Assembly: GCF_900172335.1 (NCBI RefSeq)
Contig: NZ_FWFX01000003.1
Coordinates: 248,001-312,000 of the forward strand
DNA from: Roseovarius albus
GTDB lineage: Bacteria; Pseudomonadota; Alphaproteobacteria; Rhodobacterales; Rhodobacteraceae
DNA length: 64,000 bases
Direction of reading: 5' to 3'
In this document: one piece after another, positions 33,729-42,174 of the stretch
Layout of the letters: each line of letters begins with the position of its first letter
Position numbering within the stretch: position 1 is the stretch's first letter
The notes under the pieces: generated by a model
Database searches by the model: none
The model's input: the letters and a program-made list of their open reading frames with translations, nothing else
What the model was told of the DNA's origin: nothing
Made by a program: the position numbers and the translations under genes

Positions 33729-34595
33729 ATGTACATCGCCTCTTTGATCGCCCCCGCTGGTGCGCTGGATCCCGCCCTTGTTGATGCGTTGCGGAACGCT
33801 TGGGGTGGCGGGGATGTGACATGGCTGAGCCAGGATGAAGCGGCAGAGTTTGCGGTCGAAAAGATCCCCGACAACCGTTGGGATGTCTGGGCGGACTTGC
33901 AGAAGCAGCGTGTCGATCTTGTTGCGCAACCATCTGAAAACAGAAGAAAAAAGATGCTCTTGGCGGACATGGATAGCACCATGATCGATCAGGAATGCAT
34001 TGATGAACTGGCTGATGAAGCCGGGGTTGGTGCGCATGTCAAAGACATCACCGCACGGGCGATGAATGGCGAGCTGGATTTTGAGGAGGCGTTGATCGAG
34101 CGGGTTGGATTGCTCAAGGGGCTGAATGCATCCGTCATTGATGACGTTCTGCGCAATCGGATCACCTATGCCGCGGGGGGAGCGACCTTGCTGGCGACGA
34201 TGCGGGCCAATGGGGCCTATGCGGCACTCGTGTCAGGTGGGTTTACGGTCTTTACGGAACAAGCCTCCAGCGATTTAGGGTTTCATGAGAATCGCGCCAA
34301 CACATTGATTATGAATGATAATACGATGACTGGAGAGGTCGGCCGCCCTATATTGGGACGCGAGGCTAAAATACAGGCGCTGGAAGAGATCACCACCAGA
34401 TTAGGCCTTTCCGAGGATGACGTGATCGCCGTTGGCGATGGGGCTAATGACTTGGGCATGCTGCATCGCGCGGGCGCGGGCGTTGCGCTGCATGCCAAGG
34501 AAAGCGTCGCGGCGCAGTGCGATATTCGGATCAATCATGGTGATCTGACGGCGTTACTTTACCTGCAAGGGTATCATCGCGACGCGTTCAAATAG
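33729..34595 (+). CDS. serB: phosphoserine phosphatase
   Basis: Last step of serine synthesis: hydrolysis of phosphoserine in the cytoplasm. 288 residues. The HAD motif I is ADMDSTM with D80 and D82. Motif II is the serine in ALVSGGFTVF, and motif III/IV includes VGDGANDLGML. The N-terminal ~75 residues form a divergent regulatory domain, as usual in this family. Divergent from serC with 155 bp between starts, an interval that also holds the serC leader. A 35-nt repeat begins 15 nt after the stop. Confidence 0.95.
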   Translation: MYIASLIAPAGALDPALVDALRNAWGGGDVTWLSQDEAAEFAVEKIPDNRWDVWADLQKQRVDLVAQPSENRRKKMLLADMDSTMIDQECIDELADEAGVGAHVKDITARAMNGELDFEEALIERVGLLKGLNASVIDDVLRNRITYAAGGATLLATMRANGAYAALVSGGFTVFTEQASSDLGFHENRANTLIMNDNTMTGEVGRPILGREAKIQALEEITTRLGLSEDDVIAVGDGANDLGMLHRAGAGVALHAKESVAAQCDIRINHGDLTALLYLQGYHRDAFK

Positions 34596-34609
34596 CGGCC
34601 AAAATTTTG

Positions 34610-34644
34610 GTACAACTTGTACAACTTGTACGCAGGTTTTGTAC
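34610..34644 (+). repeat. dispersed 35-nt repeat, copy B
   Basis: Reads GTACAACTTGTACAACTTG then TACGCAGGTTTTGTAC. It matches copy A (reverse) and copy C. It starts 15 nt after the serB stop. CCAAAATTT upstream of it recurs upstream of copy C, so the repeat unit may be about 50 nt long. Confidence 0.75.
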
Positions 34645-34664
34645 AAAACTTGGCTGGCGAAAAT

Positions 34665-34684
34665 GGTGGGCAAAAATGCCCACC
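34665..34684. terminator. hairpin between serB and the lumazine synthase gene
   Basis: GGTGGGCA and TGCCCACC make a perfect 8-bp stem around AAAA. It lies between two convergent genes, so it may serve both. There is no T-run on either side. Confidence 0.55.
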
Positions 34685-34695
34685 CGGGAATTCTC

Positions 34696-35130
34696 TCAAG
34701 CCGCCAATTGCGCGCGGGTTTTCTGCATCATCAGGGCTGCGCGGGCGGCTTCGCGGCCTTTTTCGGCAAAATGCGCTTTGAAGATCGCATTGTGATGATC
34801 GGTTTCCTGATATTGATGCGGGGTGAGAGAGACCGAAAGGACCGGAACACCGGTATCCAGCCCAGCGCGCATCAGGCCATCGACAACAGCTTGCGCCACA
34901 AAATCATGGCGGTAGATGCCGCCATCGACCACGAAGGCGGCGGCGGCCACGGCGGCGTAGCGGCCGGAGACGGCGAGGTCACGGGCCAGCAAGGGCATCT
35001 CGAACGCGCCGGGGGTGTCAAAGACATCGACCTGTTCGGCGGGGATCAATTCGCAAAACCCTTCAAGCGCGCGGGAGACGATGTCGGAATGCCAGTTGGC
35101 CTTGATAAATGCATATCGGGTGGGTGTCAT
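34696..35130 (-). CDS. ribH: 6,7-dimethyl-8-ribityllumazine synthase, RibH2-like
   Basis: 144 residues, one lumazine synthase domain. It makes the direct riboflavin precursor from a ribityl-uracil and dihydroxybutanone phosphate. Family landmarks are FIKANWHSDI, VDVFDTPGAFEMPLLA and YRHDFVAQAVVDGLM, which holds the catalytic histidine. The form AAFVVDGGIYRHDFV instead of the usual RGGTxHFxYV resembles the type II (RibH2) enzymes of rhizobia and Brucella. No other rib gene is adjacent. An FMN riboswitch controls it. Confidence 0.88.
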   Translation of the reverse strand: MTPTRYAFIKANWHSDIVSRALEGFCELIPAEQVDVFDTPGAFEMPLLARDLAVSGRYAAVAAAAFVVDGGIYRHDFVAQAVVDGLMRAGLDTGVPVLSVSLTPHQYQETDHHNAIFKAHFAEKGREAARAALMMQKTRAQLAA

Positions 35131-35210
35131 GGTTCAAATCCTTTCCTATCGACACTTTCACCCAAGGCGCAGGACGACAGGACAAGGGGCATGCGCCCCG
35201 GTTGACCCTG

Positions 35211-35352
35211 ACGTTCTCTTTCATCCGGACTATGACCGTCGGCTCTGGAGTTGCACCAGATCTGCTGACACCTCATGGGTAACCATGAGGCCGCTCGCGG
35301 GCTTGGGGCTTGCGCCCTTTACCGCCGGTGGGGAATTTCGCCCCGCCCTGAG
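35211..35352 (-). ncRNA. FMN riboswitch (RFN element)
   Basis: The reverse strand reads AGGGCGGGGCGAAATTCCCC, then ACCGGCGGTA, then GCCCGCGAGCG, then GTCAGCAGATCTGGTG, CCAGAGCCGACGGTCATAG and CCGGATGAAAGAGAACG. These are the conserved blocks of the RFN aptamer in order, including the closing P1 strands. The ribH gene starts 80 nt after the aptamer. A GGGGC/GCCCC hairpin lies between them and may belong to the expression platform. FMN binding normally lowers expression. Confidence 0.95.
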
Positions 35353-35463
35353 AACACGCGCAGTATTCTTAGAACACAAAGGATTCGGCAAGTAAAATTT
35401 TGTACTGCAGGTGCGCCTGATTTCGAGATCAAACCACCGCTTAAGCATCACCTCTCGCGATGT

Positions 35464-35832
35464 TTAATCGGTGCTCTCATCCGTCGGCTGAATATTACAT
35501 TGTGATTCAGTTTCAGCGATTCTGGCGTCGATTTTCTTTTCATATTCACCGGTCAACATTTGAAGACGTTTGCCTTCGGTTCCGGTGATCAAGCCAAGCA
35601 GTGCCCCGGCTGGGGTAATCGAGGCCACATTGCGCACGATCTGGTCTTGCGCGTGTTTTTTTTCGGCCTTCAACGCACGGATATCGCCCTCAGCGGTGGC
35701 ACAATTAATCGGATGTGTCATCGGATCAGAAGCCTCGGAATCTGCCATCGCGGGAGCAGCCCCCAAGCTGATCATCCCAACTCCAACAACAATTGTCCAC
35801 GCTTTGTAAGTATCTAAAATTCCAAAAGCCAT
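35464..35832 (-). CDS. small secreted protein of unknown function
   Basis: 122 residues from ATG 35832; in-frame starts 9 and 27 nt upstream are possible. A signal peptide ends near GAAPAMA. The mature part has two cysteines (NCATAEG and ESQCN), a helical charged stretch RALKAEKKHAQDQIV, and a glycine-rich hydrophobic patch SITPAGALLGLITG. That patch looks like a membrane-associating glycine motif. I do not recognise the family; similar short secreted proteins with this patch occur in Rhodobacteraceae. It stands alone, upstream of the riboswitch-controlled gene on the same strand. Confidence 0.7.
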   Translation of the reverse strand: MAFGILDTYKAWTIVVGVGMISLGAAPAMADSEASDPMTHPINCATAEGDIRALKAEKKHAQDQIVRNVASITPAGALLGLITGTEGKRLQMLTGEYEKKIDARIAETESQCNIQPTDESTD

Positions 35833-36039
35833 CTGTACCATCCCATATTTGCGTATCACCCGAGAACGATAGGCATCACCGCGCTCGACTAAAAATTGTA
35901 CGTCAAGTTAGGCACAAGGATTTCTTTTTGCAATGATGCCTTAAACCATAAGCACTCGCTTCATTCCACGCCTTTCGGTCGCAGAGGGGTCTCGCCCATA
36001 AACGTTGGTCTCTCTCTACATTCAGAGAATGTTCAGACC

Positions 36040-37035
36040 TTACACCAAAGTTGCAGCCGGTTTGATGATGCCGGTGTCAATGCCGCGCCGGCTCAAGACG
36101 GGCGTGTTCATGCGTTTGAGAGCGGCGGGGTGGTCGGCGTCGAGCAGGCCAAGGCGGACCAGAAGGGCGGCGATGGTGCATTCTGCCGCACGGGTGGAGC
36201 CATCGACGATTTTCAGGGCGATGCCCAGTTTGCGGGTCGGAATGATGGCGATGAAGAAGGCCTCGGCCCCGGTTTTGAGCGCAACGGGTTCTTTGCAGGC
36301 GCGCATCAGCTCGGTGCAGGCACGGCCTTCGCCAGCGACCAATTCGGGGTGTTTGTTCATCGCTTGCCACAGGCGCACGGCGGCGGATTGACGGGTGTCT
36401 GCACCCTCTTCAGCCGATGCAAAGAAAGCCATCGCGCGGGCCATGCCATGCAGGCTGGTGGCGAAGTTCGGGGCGGAACAGCCATCGATGCCAAAGCCGG
36501 GGGAAGTTTCACCTGTCACCCCCTCGAAGGCATCCAAGCAGGCCTTTTGCACCACATGTTCTGGATCAATGTATTCAGCGTCACCCCCGAGATGTTGGTT
36601 CAGGGTCAGGAAGCCTGCGTGTTTGCCCGAGCAATTGTTGTGCAATTGGCAGGGGCTTTCATCCGCCAATATCAATGCATCGCGGGCAGGTTCATCATCG
36701 GGCACCTGCGGGCCGCAGCGCAAATCGGATTCATTCAGCCCCAGATCCGTCAGCCAAGCCTGTACCGGATCGGTGTGGATAGCCGCGCCATTGTGCGAGG
36801 CGCAGGCCAGCGCCAGTTGCGCCGAAGTCAGGCCGCGCGCATCTGCGGCACCACTTTCGATCAAAGGTAAGGCCTGGATCATCTTGGCCGAACTGCGCGG
36901 CAGGATGGTGGCGTTTGGATCGCCCCAGGCCTCGACAATCTGGCCGGAGCCATCGCAGATCACCGCGTGGCCTGCGTGCACGCTTTCAAGGATTGGGCCG
37001 CGCCAAACCTCGGTCAGTAAAACAGGTGCTGTCAT
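36040..37035 (-). CDS. L-asparaginase, type II-like (PF06089, Rhizobium etli type)
   Basis: 331 residues with no similarity to the classical bacterial asparaginases but with the pattern of the rhizobial group. RSSAKMIQALP carries the SxxK-like serine and lysine, CASHNGA the next block, and DESPCQLHNNCSGKHAGFL the conserved cysteine/histidine cluster. GFGIDGCSAPNFA and GRACTELMRA follow. It hydrolyses asparagine to aspartate and ammonia. ATG 37035 has GGAGG upstream; an in-frame extension to 37077 is unlikely. No signal peptide is visible, so it is cytoplasmic. Divergent from the IalB gene. Confidence 0.88.
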   Translation of the reverse strand: MTAPVLLTEVWRGPILESVHAGHAVICDGSGQIVEAWGDPNATILPRSSAKMIQALPLIESGAADARGLTSAQLALACASHNGAAIHTDPVQAWLTDLGLNESDLRCGPQVPDDEPARDALILADESPCQLHNNCSGKHAGFLTLNQHLGGDAEYIDPEHVVQKACLDAFEGVTGETSPGFGIDGCSAPNFATSLHGMARAMAFFASAEEGADTRQSAAVRLWQAMNKHPELVAGEGRACTELMRACKEPVALKTGAEAFFIAIIPTRKLGIALKIVDGSTRAAECTIAALLVRLGLLDADHPAALKRMNTPVLSRRGIDTGIIKPAATLV

Positions 37036-37215
37036 GATCGGTGCCTCCGGGCTTACAGGGTTGCGGATTTCCGCCAATTGCGTCTTTCACATCTCGTCTG
37101 TTTCAGTCTATTGTTGCACTGTTGAGCAAGACTTGGCCGTATCTCGCAAATAATCCAGCAATGGACAAGGCGGCCAGATGAATTTGAGGCAAAGGACAGC
37201 TGGGAGGCTGGACAT

Positions 37216-37743
37216 ATGGTACGACGGATGACACGCGGATTGGTGGGCGCAGTTCTGGCGCTGGCAGCAACCGGCGCGGTGGCACAAGAGACAAGCACCA
37301 ATCAGGTGGCGGCCAATACCGCCTGGAGCGTGTTTGAAGAAAAGAACCCCAAGGAATGCTGGGCGGTGTCGGCCCCGACAGAGACGGTTAACACCAAGGA
37401 TGGCCGCACGGTTGCGGTGCGTCGCGGTGACATTCTGTTGATGGCTTTTTATCGCCCGGATGCTGGCGTGAAGGGCCAGATCGGATTTACCGGCGGCTAC
37501 CCGTTTGCTGGCGGATCGACGGTGAATATCAACATCAGCGGCAATGAGTTTGAGCTTTTTACCGAGGGTGAATGGGCCTGGCCTGCCAGCACGGCGGATG
37601 ATACCAAGATCATTGCGGCGATGAAACGTGGCGCAAGTGCTGTTCTGACGGCGCGGTCCGGACGCGGCACGGTGACCAAAGACACATTTTCGCTGTCGGG
37701 CTTTACCGCTGCGATCGAAGAAGCGGCCAAGCGCTGCCCTTAA
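37216..37743 (+). CDS. invasion-associated locus B (IalB) family protein
   Basis: 175 residues. A signal peptide ends near GAVAQE. The IalB-like domain runs from WSVFEEKNPKECWAVS to the end, with GRTVAVRRGDILLMAF and FELFTEGEWAWP as recognisable blocks. Two cysteines (C near residue 52 and near the C terminus) could form a disulfide in the periplasm. IalB itself was named for invasion of red cells by Bartonella. Most alphaproteobacterial members are in free-living species, with unknown roles. GGGAGG lies before the ATG at 37216. Confidence 0.85.
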   Translation: MVRRMTRGLVGAVLALAATGAVAQETSTNQVAANTAWSVFEEKNPKECWAVSAPTETVNTKDGRTVAVRRGDILLMAFYRPDAGVKGQIGFTGGYPFAGGSTVNINISGNEFELFTEGEWAWPASTADDTKIIAAMKRGASAVLTARSGRGTVTKDTFSLSGFTAAIEEAAKRCP

Positions 37744-37749
37744 TCGTTT

Positions 37750-38745
37750 TCATGTGAATTTGCCCTGCCAACATGGCAGGGTGTCACCCGCCACCGGAGA
37801 GGCCGCATAAATGGCGCGCGCGATGGCGCGGGCCATGCATTGGGCTGCAAAGTGGCCAAGCAGCAGTAGCTCTTTTGCTTCGGTGATGGGTGGCCCTTCT
37901 CCCGTGCTGGCGGCAAAAATCAGATCCCCATCGAACGGCGTATGTGACGGCACAAGCGCGCGGGCATAACCATCATGTGCGGCGGTGGCCATGCGGGTGC
38001 ATTGCGCCTGCGTCAGCGGGGCATCGGTAGCGACGATCCCGATGGTGGTGTTGGCGTGTTGGTTGAGTTTGGTCTGTGGAATCTGAGACGTTGAGAAATC
38101 ACTCGCAACGCCTTGGTTGCCATATTCTTCGTTCATCTCAAACGGTGCCGCCCAGAAATGCGCGCCATCACCCACTGTCGCCTGACCCAGAGCGTTGACG
38201 GCCACCAAAGCACCAACCGTGTGGCCGGAGGGCAAGACAAACGAGGCGGAACCCAGCCCGCCCTTGAGATTGGCCGTGGTGGCACCAGTGCCTGCCCCAA
38301 CAGAGCCGATCGCAAACTCGGTTCCGGTCTGTGCGAGGGCGGCTGCACCCAGAGCTTTGTAGGGGTTTTCAATCCAGCCTTTGTCCCCGCCGTTGATCAG
38401 ATCAAACAGGATGGCACTCGAGACAATCGGGACATTCTGATCTCCGACGGCAAAGCCACGCCCTTGTGCGCGCAGGGCATCAGCCACGCCAGAGGCCGCA
38501 TCCAGCCCAAAGGCCGAACCGCCGGACAGCACCAACGCATCGACCTGCTCAATCGTTTTGTCGGGGGCCAGCAGGTCGGTTTCGCGGGTACCCGGTGCGC
38601 CGCCCATGACCGAGACACCCGCGGTAAATGGCGCATCACCGATCAGCACCGTCGTGCCGGTTTTAATCGTGTCATTCTGCGCATTGCCGACTTTGAGGCC
38701 TGCAACATCGGTGATCAGGTTCAGAGCGCCGGGTTTTACCTGCAT
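37750..38745 (-). CDS. P1 (S58, DmpA-like) peptidase family protein
   Basis: 331 residues. The family opening is NLITDVAGLKVGNAQ, followed by GGAPGTRETDLL and LSGGSAFGLDAASGV. The autocleavage region is HANTTIGIVATDAPL, where members split after the asparagine and expose Thr as nucleophile. AHDGYARALVPSHTPFDGD completes the signature. Relatives include the aminopeptidase DmpA and the nylon oligomer hydrolase NylC. Which substrate applies here cannot be read. Convergent with the IalB gene with only 6 nt between stops. Confidence 0.9.
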   Translation of the reverse strand: MQVKPGALNLITDVAGLKVGNAQNDTIKTGTTVLIGDAPFTAGVSVMGGAPGTRETDLLAPDKTIEQVDALVLSGGSAFGLDAASGVADALRAQGRGFAVGDQNVPIVSSAILFDLINGGDKGWIENPYKALGAAALAQTGTEFAIGSVGAGTGATTANLKGGLGSASFVLPSGHTVGALVAVNALGQATVGDGAHFWAAPFEMNEEYGNQGVASDFSTSQIPQTKLNQHANTTIGIVATDAPLTQAQCTRMATAAHDGYARALVPSHTPFDGDLIFAASTGEGPPITEAKELLLLGHFAAQCMARAIARAIYAASPVAGDTLPCWQGKFT

Positions 38746-38910
38746 AAGAAATCCATCTGCATAAGTTGAAAATTTATCTTGCCAGAATAAACGGAATGCG
38801 CAAGAACAGGCACAGGCCGGGGCGATGGCGTCGCCCGCCCGACACGGGCAAGGCTCACATATTCAAACAGTCCTGAACGCCGGGACCTTTCTTTTACAGG
38901 AGGGTCAAAT

Positions 38911-40152
38911 ATGACTGCACATCCAGAATCCAACCAATTCAGTGGCACTGCACGCCCTGAAATGTATCGTTTCCACAATGGGGAAAAGGCGCCGCTGCCT
39001 TTTGCTAGTTCTGAATATGACGCACGCCTAAGCGGCCTGCGCGCCATTATGGCCGAGGCTGGCGTTGATGCCGCTGTCTTCACCTCGATGCACAACATCG
39101 CCTACTACAGCGGTTTCCTCTATTGCGCCTTTGGTCGGCCTTATGGCTTGGTTGTGACCGCGACGGAAAGCGTGACAATCTCTGCCGGGATTGACGCGGG
39201 TCAGCCTTGGCGTCGGAGCCACGCAGACAACATCACTTATACCGACTGGCAGCGTGACAACTACTGGCGCGCAATCCTGTCTGTGACCGGCGAAGGCAAA
39301 GTGATCGGTTACGAGGGTGATCACCTGACCTTGATGCAGCGCGATAAACTGCAAGGGTTCCTGAAACCGTCGTCCACCGTGGACATCGCGGGCCACACGA
39401 TGCGCCAGCGGATGCACAAATCAGCCGGTGAGATTGCGCTGATCCGCAAGTGTACAGCGATTGCCGATGTCGGTGGTTACGCGATCCGTGATGCCGTCAA
39501 GGTCGGCACGCGCGAGATTGATGTGGCGATGGCCGGGCGCGACGCGATGGAAGCTGAGATTGCCCGCGTCTTCCCCGATGCGGAATACCGTGACACTTGG
39601 GTCTGGTTCCAGTCGGGCATCAACACCGATGGGGCGCATAATCCGGTCACCGCGCGTCAGTTGCAACGTGGGGATATCCTGAGCCTCAACACCTTCCCGA
39701 TGATTTCGGCCTATTACGTGGCGCTGGAACGCACCATGTTTGTCGGCGAAGTGGACGATGCCAGCCTGAAGATCTGGGAGGCGAACATTGCCGCGCATGA
39801 GTACGGCATGAGCCTGCTGAAGCCTGGTGTCAGTTGTGCCGAGGTAACCCACAAGATCAACGACTTCTTTGAAGAGCGCCAGCTGCTGCAATACCGCACA
39901 TTTGGTTACGGCCATTCGTTCGGCGTGCTGAGCCACTATTACGGCCGCGAGGCCGGGCTGGAACTGCGCGAAGACATCGACACGGTGCTGGAGCCGGGCA
40001 TGGTCATTTCGATGGAACCGATGCTGACCATCGCCAACGACCAACCGGGTGCCGGCGGATACCGCGAACACGATGTTCTGGTCATCACCGAAGATGGCAA
40101 CGAGAACATCACCGGATACCCGTATGGGCCCGAGTTCAACGTGGTTGGATAA
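38911..40152 (+). CDS. creatinase (creatine amidinohydrolase)
   Basis: Hydrolyses creatine to sarcosine and urea. 413 residues of the M24 pita-bread fold without the metal ligands of the peptidases. Long stretches match creatinase from Pseudomonas as I remember it: YTDWQRDNYW, FQSGINTDGAHNPVT (with the catalytic histidine), and FGYGHSFG. The block LSHYYGREAGLELRED and the ending VSMEP also fit, making it closer to creatinase than to Xaa-Pro dipeptidases. GGAGGG precedes the ATG at 38911 and a terminator follows. Sarcosine oxidase and creatininase genes are not nearby. Confidence 0.9.
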   Translation: MTAHPESNQFSGTARPEMYRFHNGEKAPLPFASSEYDARLSGLRAIMAEAGVDAAVFTSMHNIAYYSGFLYCAFGRPYGLVVTATESVTISAGIDAGQPWRRSHADNITYTDWQRDNYWRAILSVTGEGKVIGYEGDHLTLMQRDKLQGFLKPSSTVDIAGHTMRQRMHKSAGEIALIRKCTAIADVGGYAIRDAVKVGTREIDVAMAGRDAMEAEIARVFPDAEYRDTWVWFQSGINTDGAHNPVTARQLQRGDILSLNTFPMISAYYVALERTMFVGEVDDASLKIWEANIAAHEYGMSLLKPGVSCAEVTHKINDFFEERQLLQYRTFGYGHSFGVLSHYYGREAGLELREDIDTVLEPGMVISMEPMLTIANDQPGAGGYREHDVLVITEDGNENITGYPYGPEFNVVG

Positions 40153-40160
40153 GACAACGG

Positions 40161-40187
40161 AAGGCGGTCCAATGGGCCGCCTTTTTT
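40161..40187 (+). terminator. intrinsic terminator after the creatinase gene
   Basis: GGCGGTCC pairs with GGGCCGCC (one G-U) around AAT, followed by six T residues on the forward strand. Confidence 0.9.
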
Positions 40188-40389
40188 CTGATGGGGATAT
40201 CGTAACGTCCTCAACATGAATTCAGCCACAAAACATGCTATGATCCCGCCAGATATTGAGGCCTGAGTCTGCGATTGCTGATGCGGCTGTAGTTTTTGCT
40301 TAGTTTTCATTGATCCTTAAAACGTTCCTTTAACCAGATTGTGCGCAATCGAAGTGCTCTCGCCCCGCAGCGAAGAGGGGGAATTCGAT

Positions 40390-41760
40390 ATGGCTGCCAA
40401 AACTGCAAGTGAACTACGTGATCTGGTGCGGGGGGATGTGATCACCCCCGAGGATCAGGGTTATGAGGACGCGCGCAAGGTGCACAACGGCATGATCGAC
40501 AAACGGCCCGGCGTGATCGTGCGTGTGGCCAATGCCGGGGATGCGATGACGACCGTCAATTATGCCCGCGACAACCAGCTTGATCTGTCGGTGCGGGGCG
40601 GCGGCCACAGTGGACCGGGGTTTGGCACCAATGATGGCGGTGTCGTACTAGACCTGTCCGGCATGCGCGGGGTTCGGGTGGATCCGAACGCGCAAACCGT
40701 GCGCGCCGAGGGCGGCACCACCTGGGGGGACTTCAATGCCGCCACCCATGCCTTTGGCCTGGCCACGACCGGCGGGGTGATTTCCACCACCGGCATTGCC
40801 GGGCTCACCCTTGGCGGTGGCATCGGCTATCTGTCACGTGGGCATGGGCTATCGCTGGACAATCTGATTTCCGCGGATGTGGTGACCGCAGATGGGCAAA
40901 TGCTGATCGCGAATGAACATGAGAACGCCAATCTGTTCTGGGCCCTGCGCGGGGGTGGTGGGAACTTTGGTGTTTGCACCTCGTTCGAATACAAGCTGCG
41001 GCCAGTGGATACGGTGTACTGGGGGCCCATGTTCTATGAGCTGCAAGATACTAAAACCATCTTTGAATTCTACCGCGACTACATCAAGGACGCACCGCGC
41101 GGAATGGGGGCCTTTCCGGTCTTTCAGATTGCACCGCCCCTGCCCTTCATTCCTGAGGACCGGCATGGCGACATGTTTGTCGGCATTGTCGCCTGCTGGT
41201 CGGGCGATCCGGCCGCGGGGGAAGAGCAGTTCAAACCGTTCCATGATGTGGCCGAGGTCAAGGCCGAGATGGTTGGGCCGCTGCCCTACCCCGCGATCAA
41301 CGCGGCCTTTGACGGGCTGTTCCCAACCGGCATTCGCCAATACTGGAAGGGCAATTTCGTCAAAGAACTAAGTGACGAAGCCATCGCCGCGCATATCCAA
41401 CACGGGCCAAATGCGCCGACGGTCAGTTCGACCATGCATCTCTATCCGATCAACGGCGCCTGTCATGATGTGGCGGCGGATGCGACGGCCTTTGGCCACC
41501 GGGATGCGGATTTCTCGATGGTGATTCTTGCGGCGTCGGATGATCCAGCAAATGACGCAGCCCACACCAAATGGGTGCAGGATTATTCGGATGCCGTGGC
41601 ACCGTATTCGGAGCCGGGCGGTTACGTAAATTTCATGGATGACGATGACAGCGTTCGGGTACAGGACAATTACGGTGGCAACTATGACCGCCTAGTCGAT
41701 ATCAAGCGACGCTTTGATCCCGACAACTTGTTCCATGTGAACCAGAATATCGCGCCCTGA
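40390..41760 (+). CDS. FAD-linked oxidoreductase, berberine-bridge-enzyme type
   Basis: 456 residues. The FAD-binding domain (PF01565) has RGGGHSGPGF, the site of covalent His-FAD linkage in this family, and GGGIGYLSRGHGLSLDNL. The cysteine that makes a second FAD bond in the bicovalent members is not seen at the expected place (TTGVISTTGIAG). The short C-terminal BBE motif is YVNFMDDDD to NYGGNYDRLVDIKRRFDP. It oxidises an alcohol, sugar or other small molecule with O2; the substrate is unknown. ATG 40390 is chosen as the family start. A terminator follows. Confidence 0.9.
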   Translation: MAAKTASELRDLVRGDVITPEDQGYEDARKVHNGMIDKRPGVIVRVANAGDAMTTVNYARDNQLDLSVRGGGHSGPGFGTNDGGVVLDLSGMRGVRVDPNAQTVRAEGGTTWGDFNAATHAFGLATTGGVISTTGIAGLTLGGGIGYLSRGHGLSLDNLISADVVTADGQMLIANEHENANLFWALRGGGGNFGVCTSFEYKLRPVDTVYWGPMFYELQDTKTIFEFYRDYIKDAPRGMGAFPVFQIAPPLPFIPEDRHGDMFVGIVACWSGDPAAGEEQFKPFHDVAEVKAEMVGPLPYPAINAAFDGLFPTGIRQYWKGNFVKELSDEAIAAHIQHGPNAPTVSSTMHLYPINGACHDVAADATAFGHRDADFSMVILAASDDPANDAAHTKWVQDYSDAVAPYSEPGGYVNFMDDDDSVRVQDNYGGNYDRLVDIKRRFDPDNLFHVNQNIAP

Positions 41761-41796
41761 GAACCTTCATCCACATTGAGTTGGCCCATAAAATAC

Positions 41797-41824
41797 AAAA
41801 CCCCGGCGTGATGGCCGGGGTTTT
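41797..41824. terminator. bidirectional intrinsic terminator
   Basis: AAAA-CCCCGGC and GCCGGGG-TTTT flank a 6-nt loop. It sits between the FAD oxidoreductase and the convergent YiaAB gene and can serve both. Confidence 0.92.
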
Positions 41825-41841
41825 GCGCGTTCATGAGGTGA

Positions 41842-42129
41842 TCAGCTGTCTTTGCTGTCGCCAACGTAGTCTTCGAGCAGCTTTTCGTTTTTGGCCTCTT
41901 CGATCTGGTTAATGCGGTCGATCCGGGCCTGGTTGTCGAAACGGTATTTGACGAAGTTCACAAGGCTCAGCGTCAGCAGAATGATCCCGATAGCCCAGTA
42001 GCCCTTGGTCGCCAGCGGCACGTCGGTCGATAGATAGAGCGAGATGCCCAGCATCACATAGGCCAGAACCACACCGGCCAGATTCAGAAGCATGATCACG
42101 TTGTTGTCGGGTTTTTCGTTGGTATACAT
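41842..42129 (-). CDS. YiaA/YiaB two-helix domain membrane protein
   Basis: 95 residues with two membrane helices at about 12-31 and 42-60. The segment between and after them, LSTDVPLATKGYWAIGIILLTL, followed by FVKYRFDNQARID, fits the YiaAB two-helix domain (PF05360). The C-terminal 30 residues are charged and probably cytoplasmic. The family has no known biochemical role. It is third in the TetR-PspA-YiaAB string on the reverse strand, 45 nt after pspA, so a part in membrane-stress response is a fair inference. Confidence 0.72.
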   Translation of the reverse strand: MYTNEKPDNNVIMLLNLAGVVLAYVMLGISLYLSTDVPLATKGYWAIGIILLTLSLVNFVKYRFDNQARIDRINQIEEAKNEKLLEDYVGDSKDS

Positions 42130-42174
42130 TTCAATAGTCCTTCGTTTTCAAGTTTGGTTTTAATTGGGAGCGTC

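Noticed and set aside
35896..37153. Forward open frames over the asparaginase gene
   Set aside because: They are antisense to an enzyme with clear family motifs and have no features of their own.
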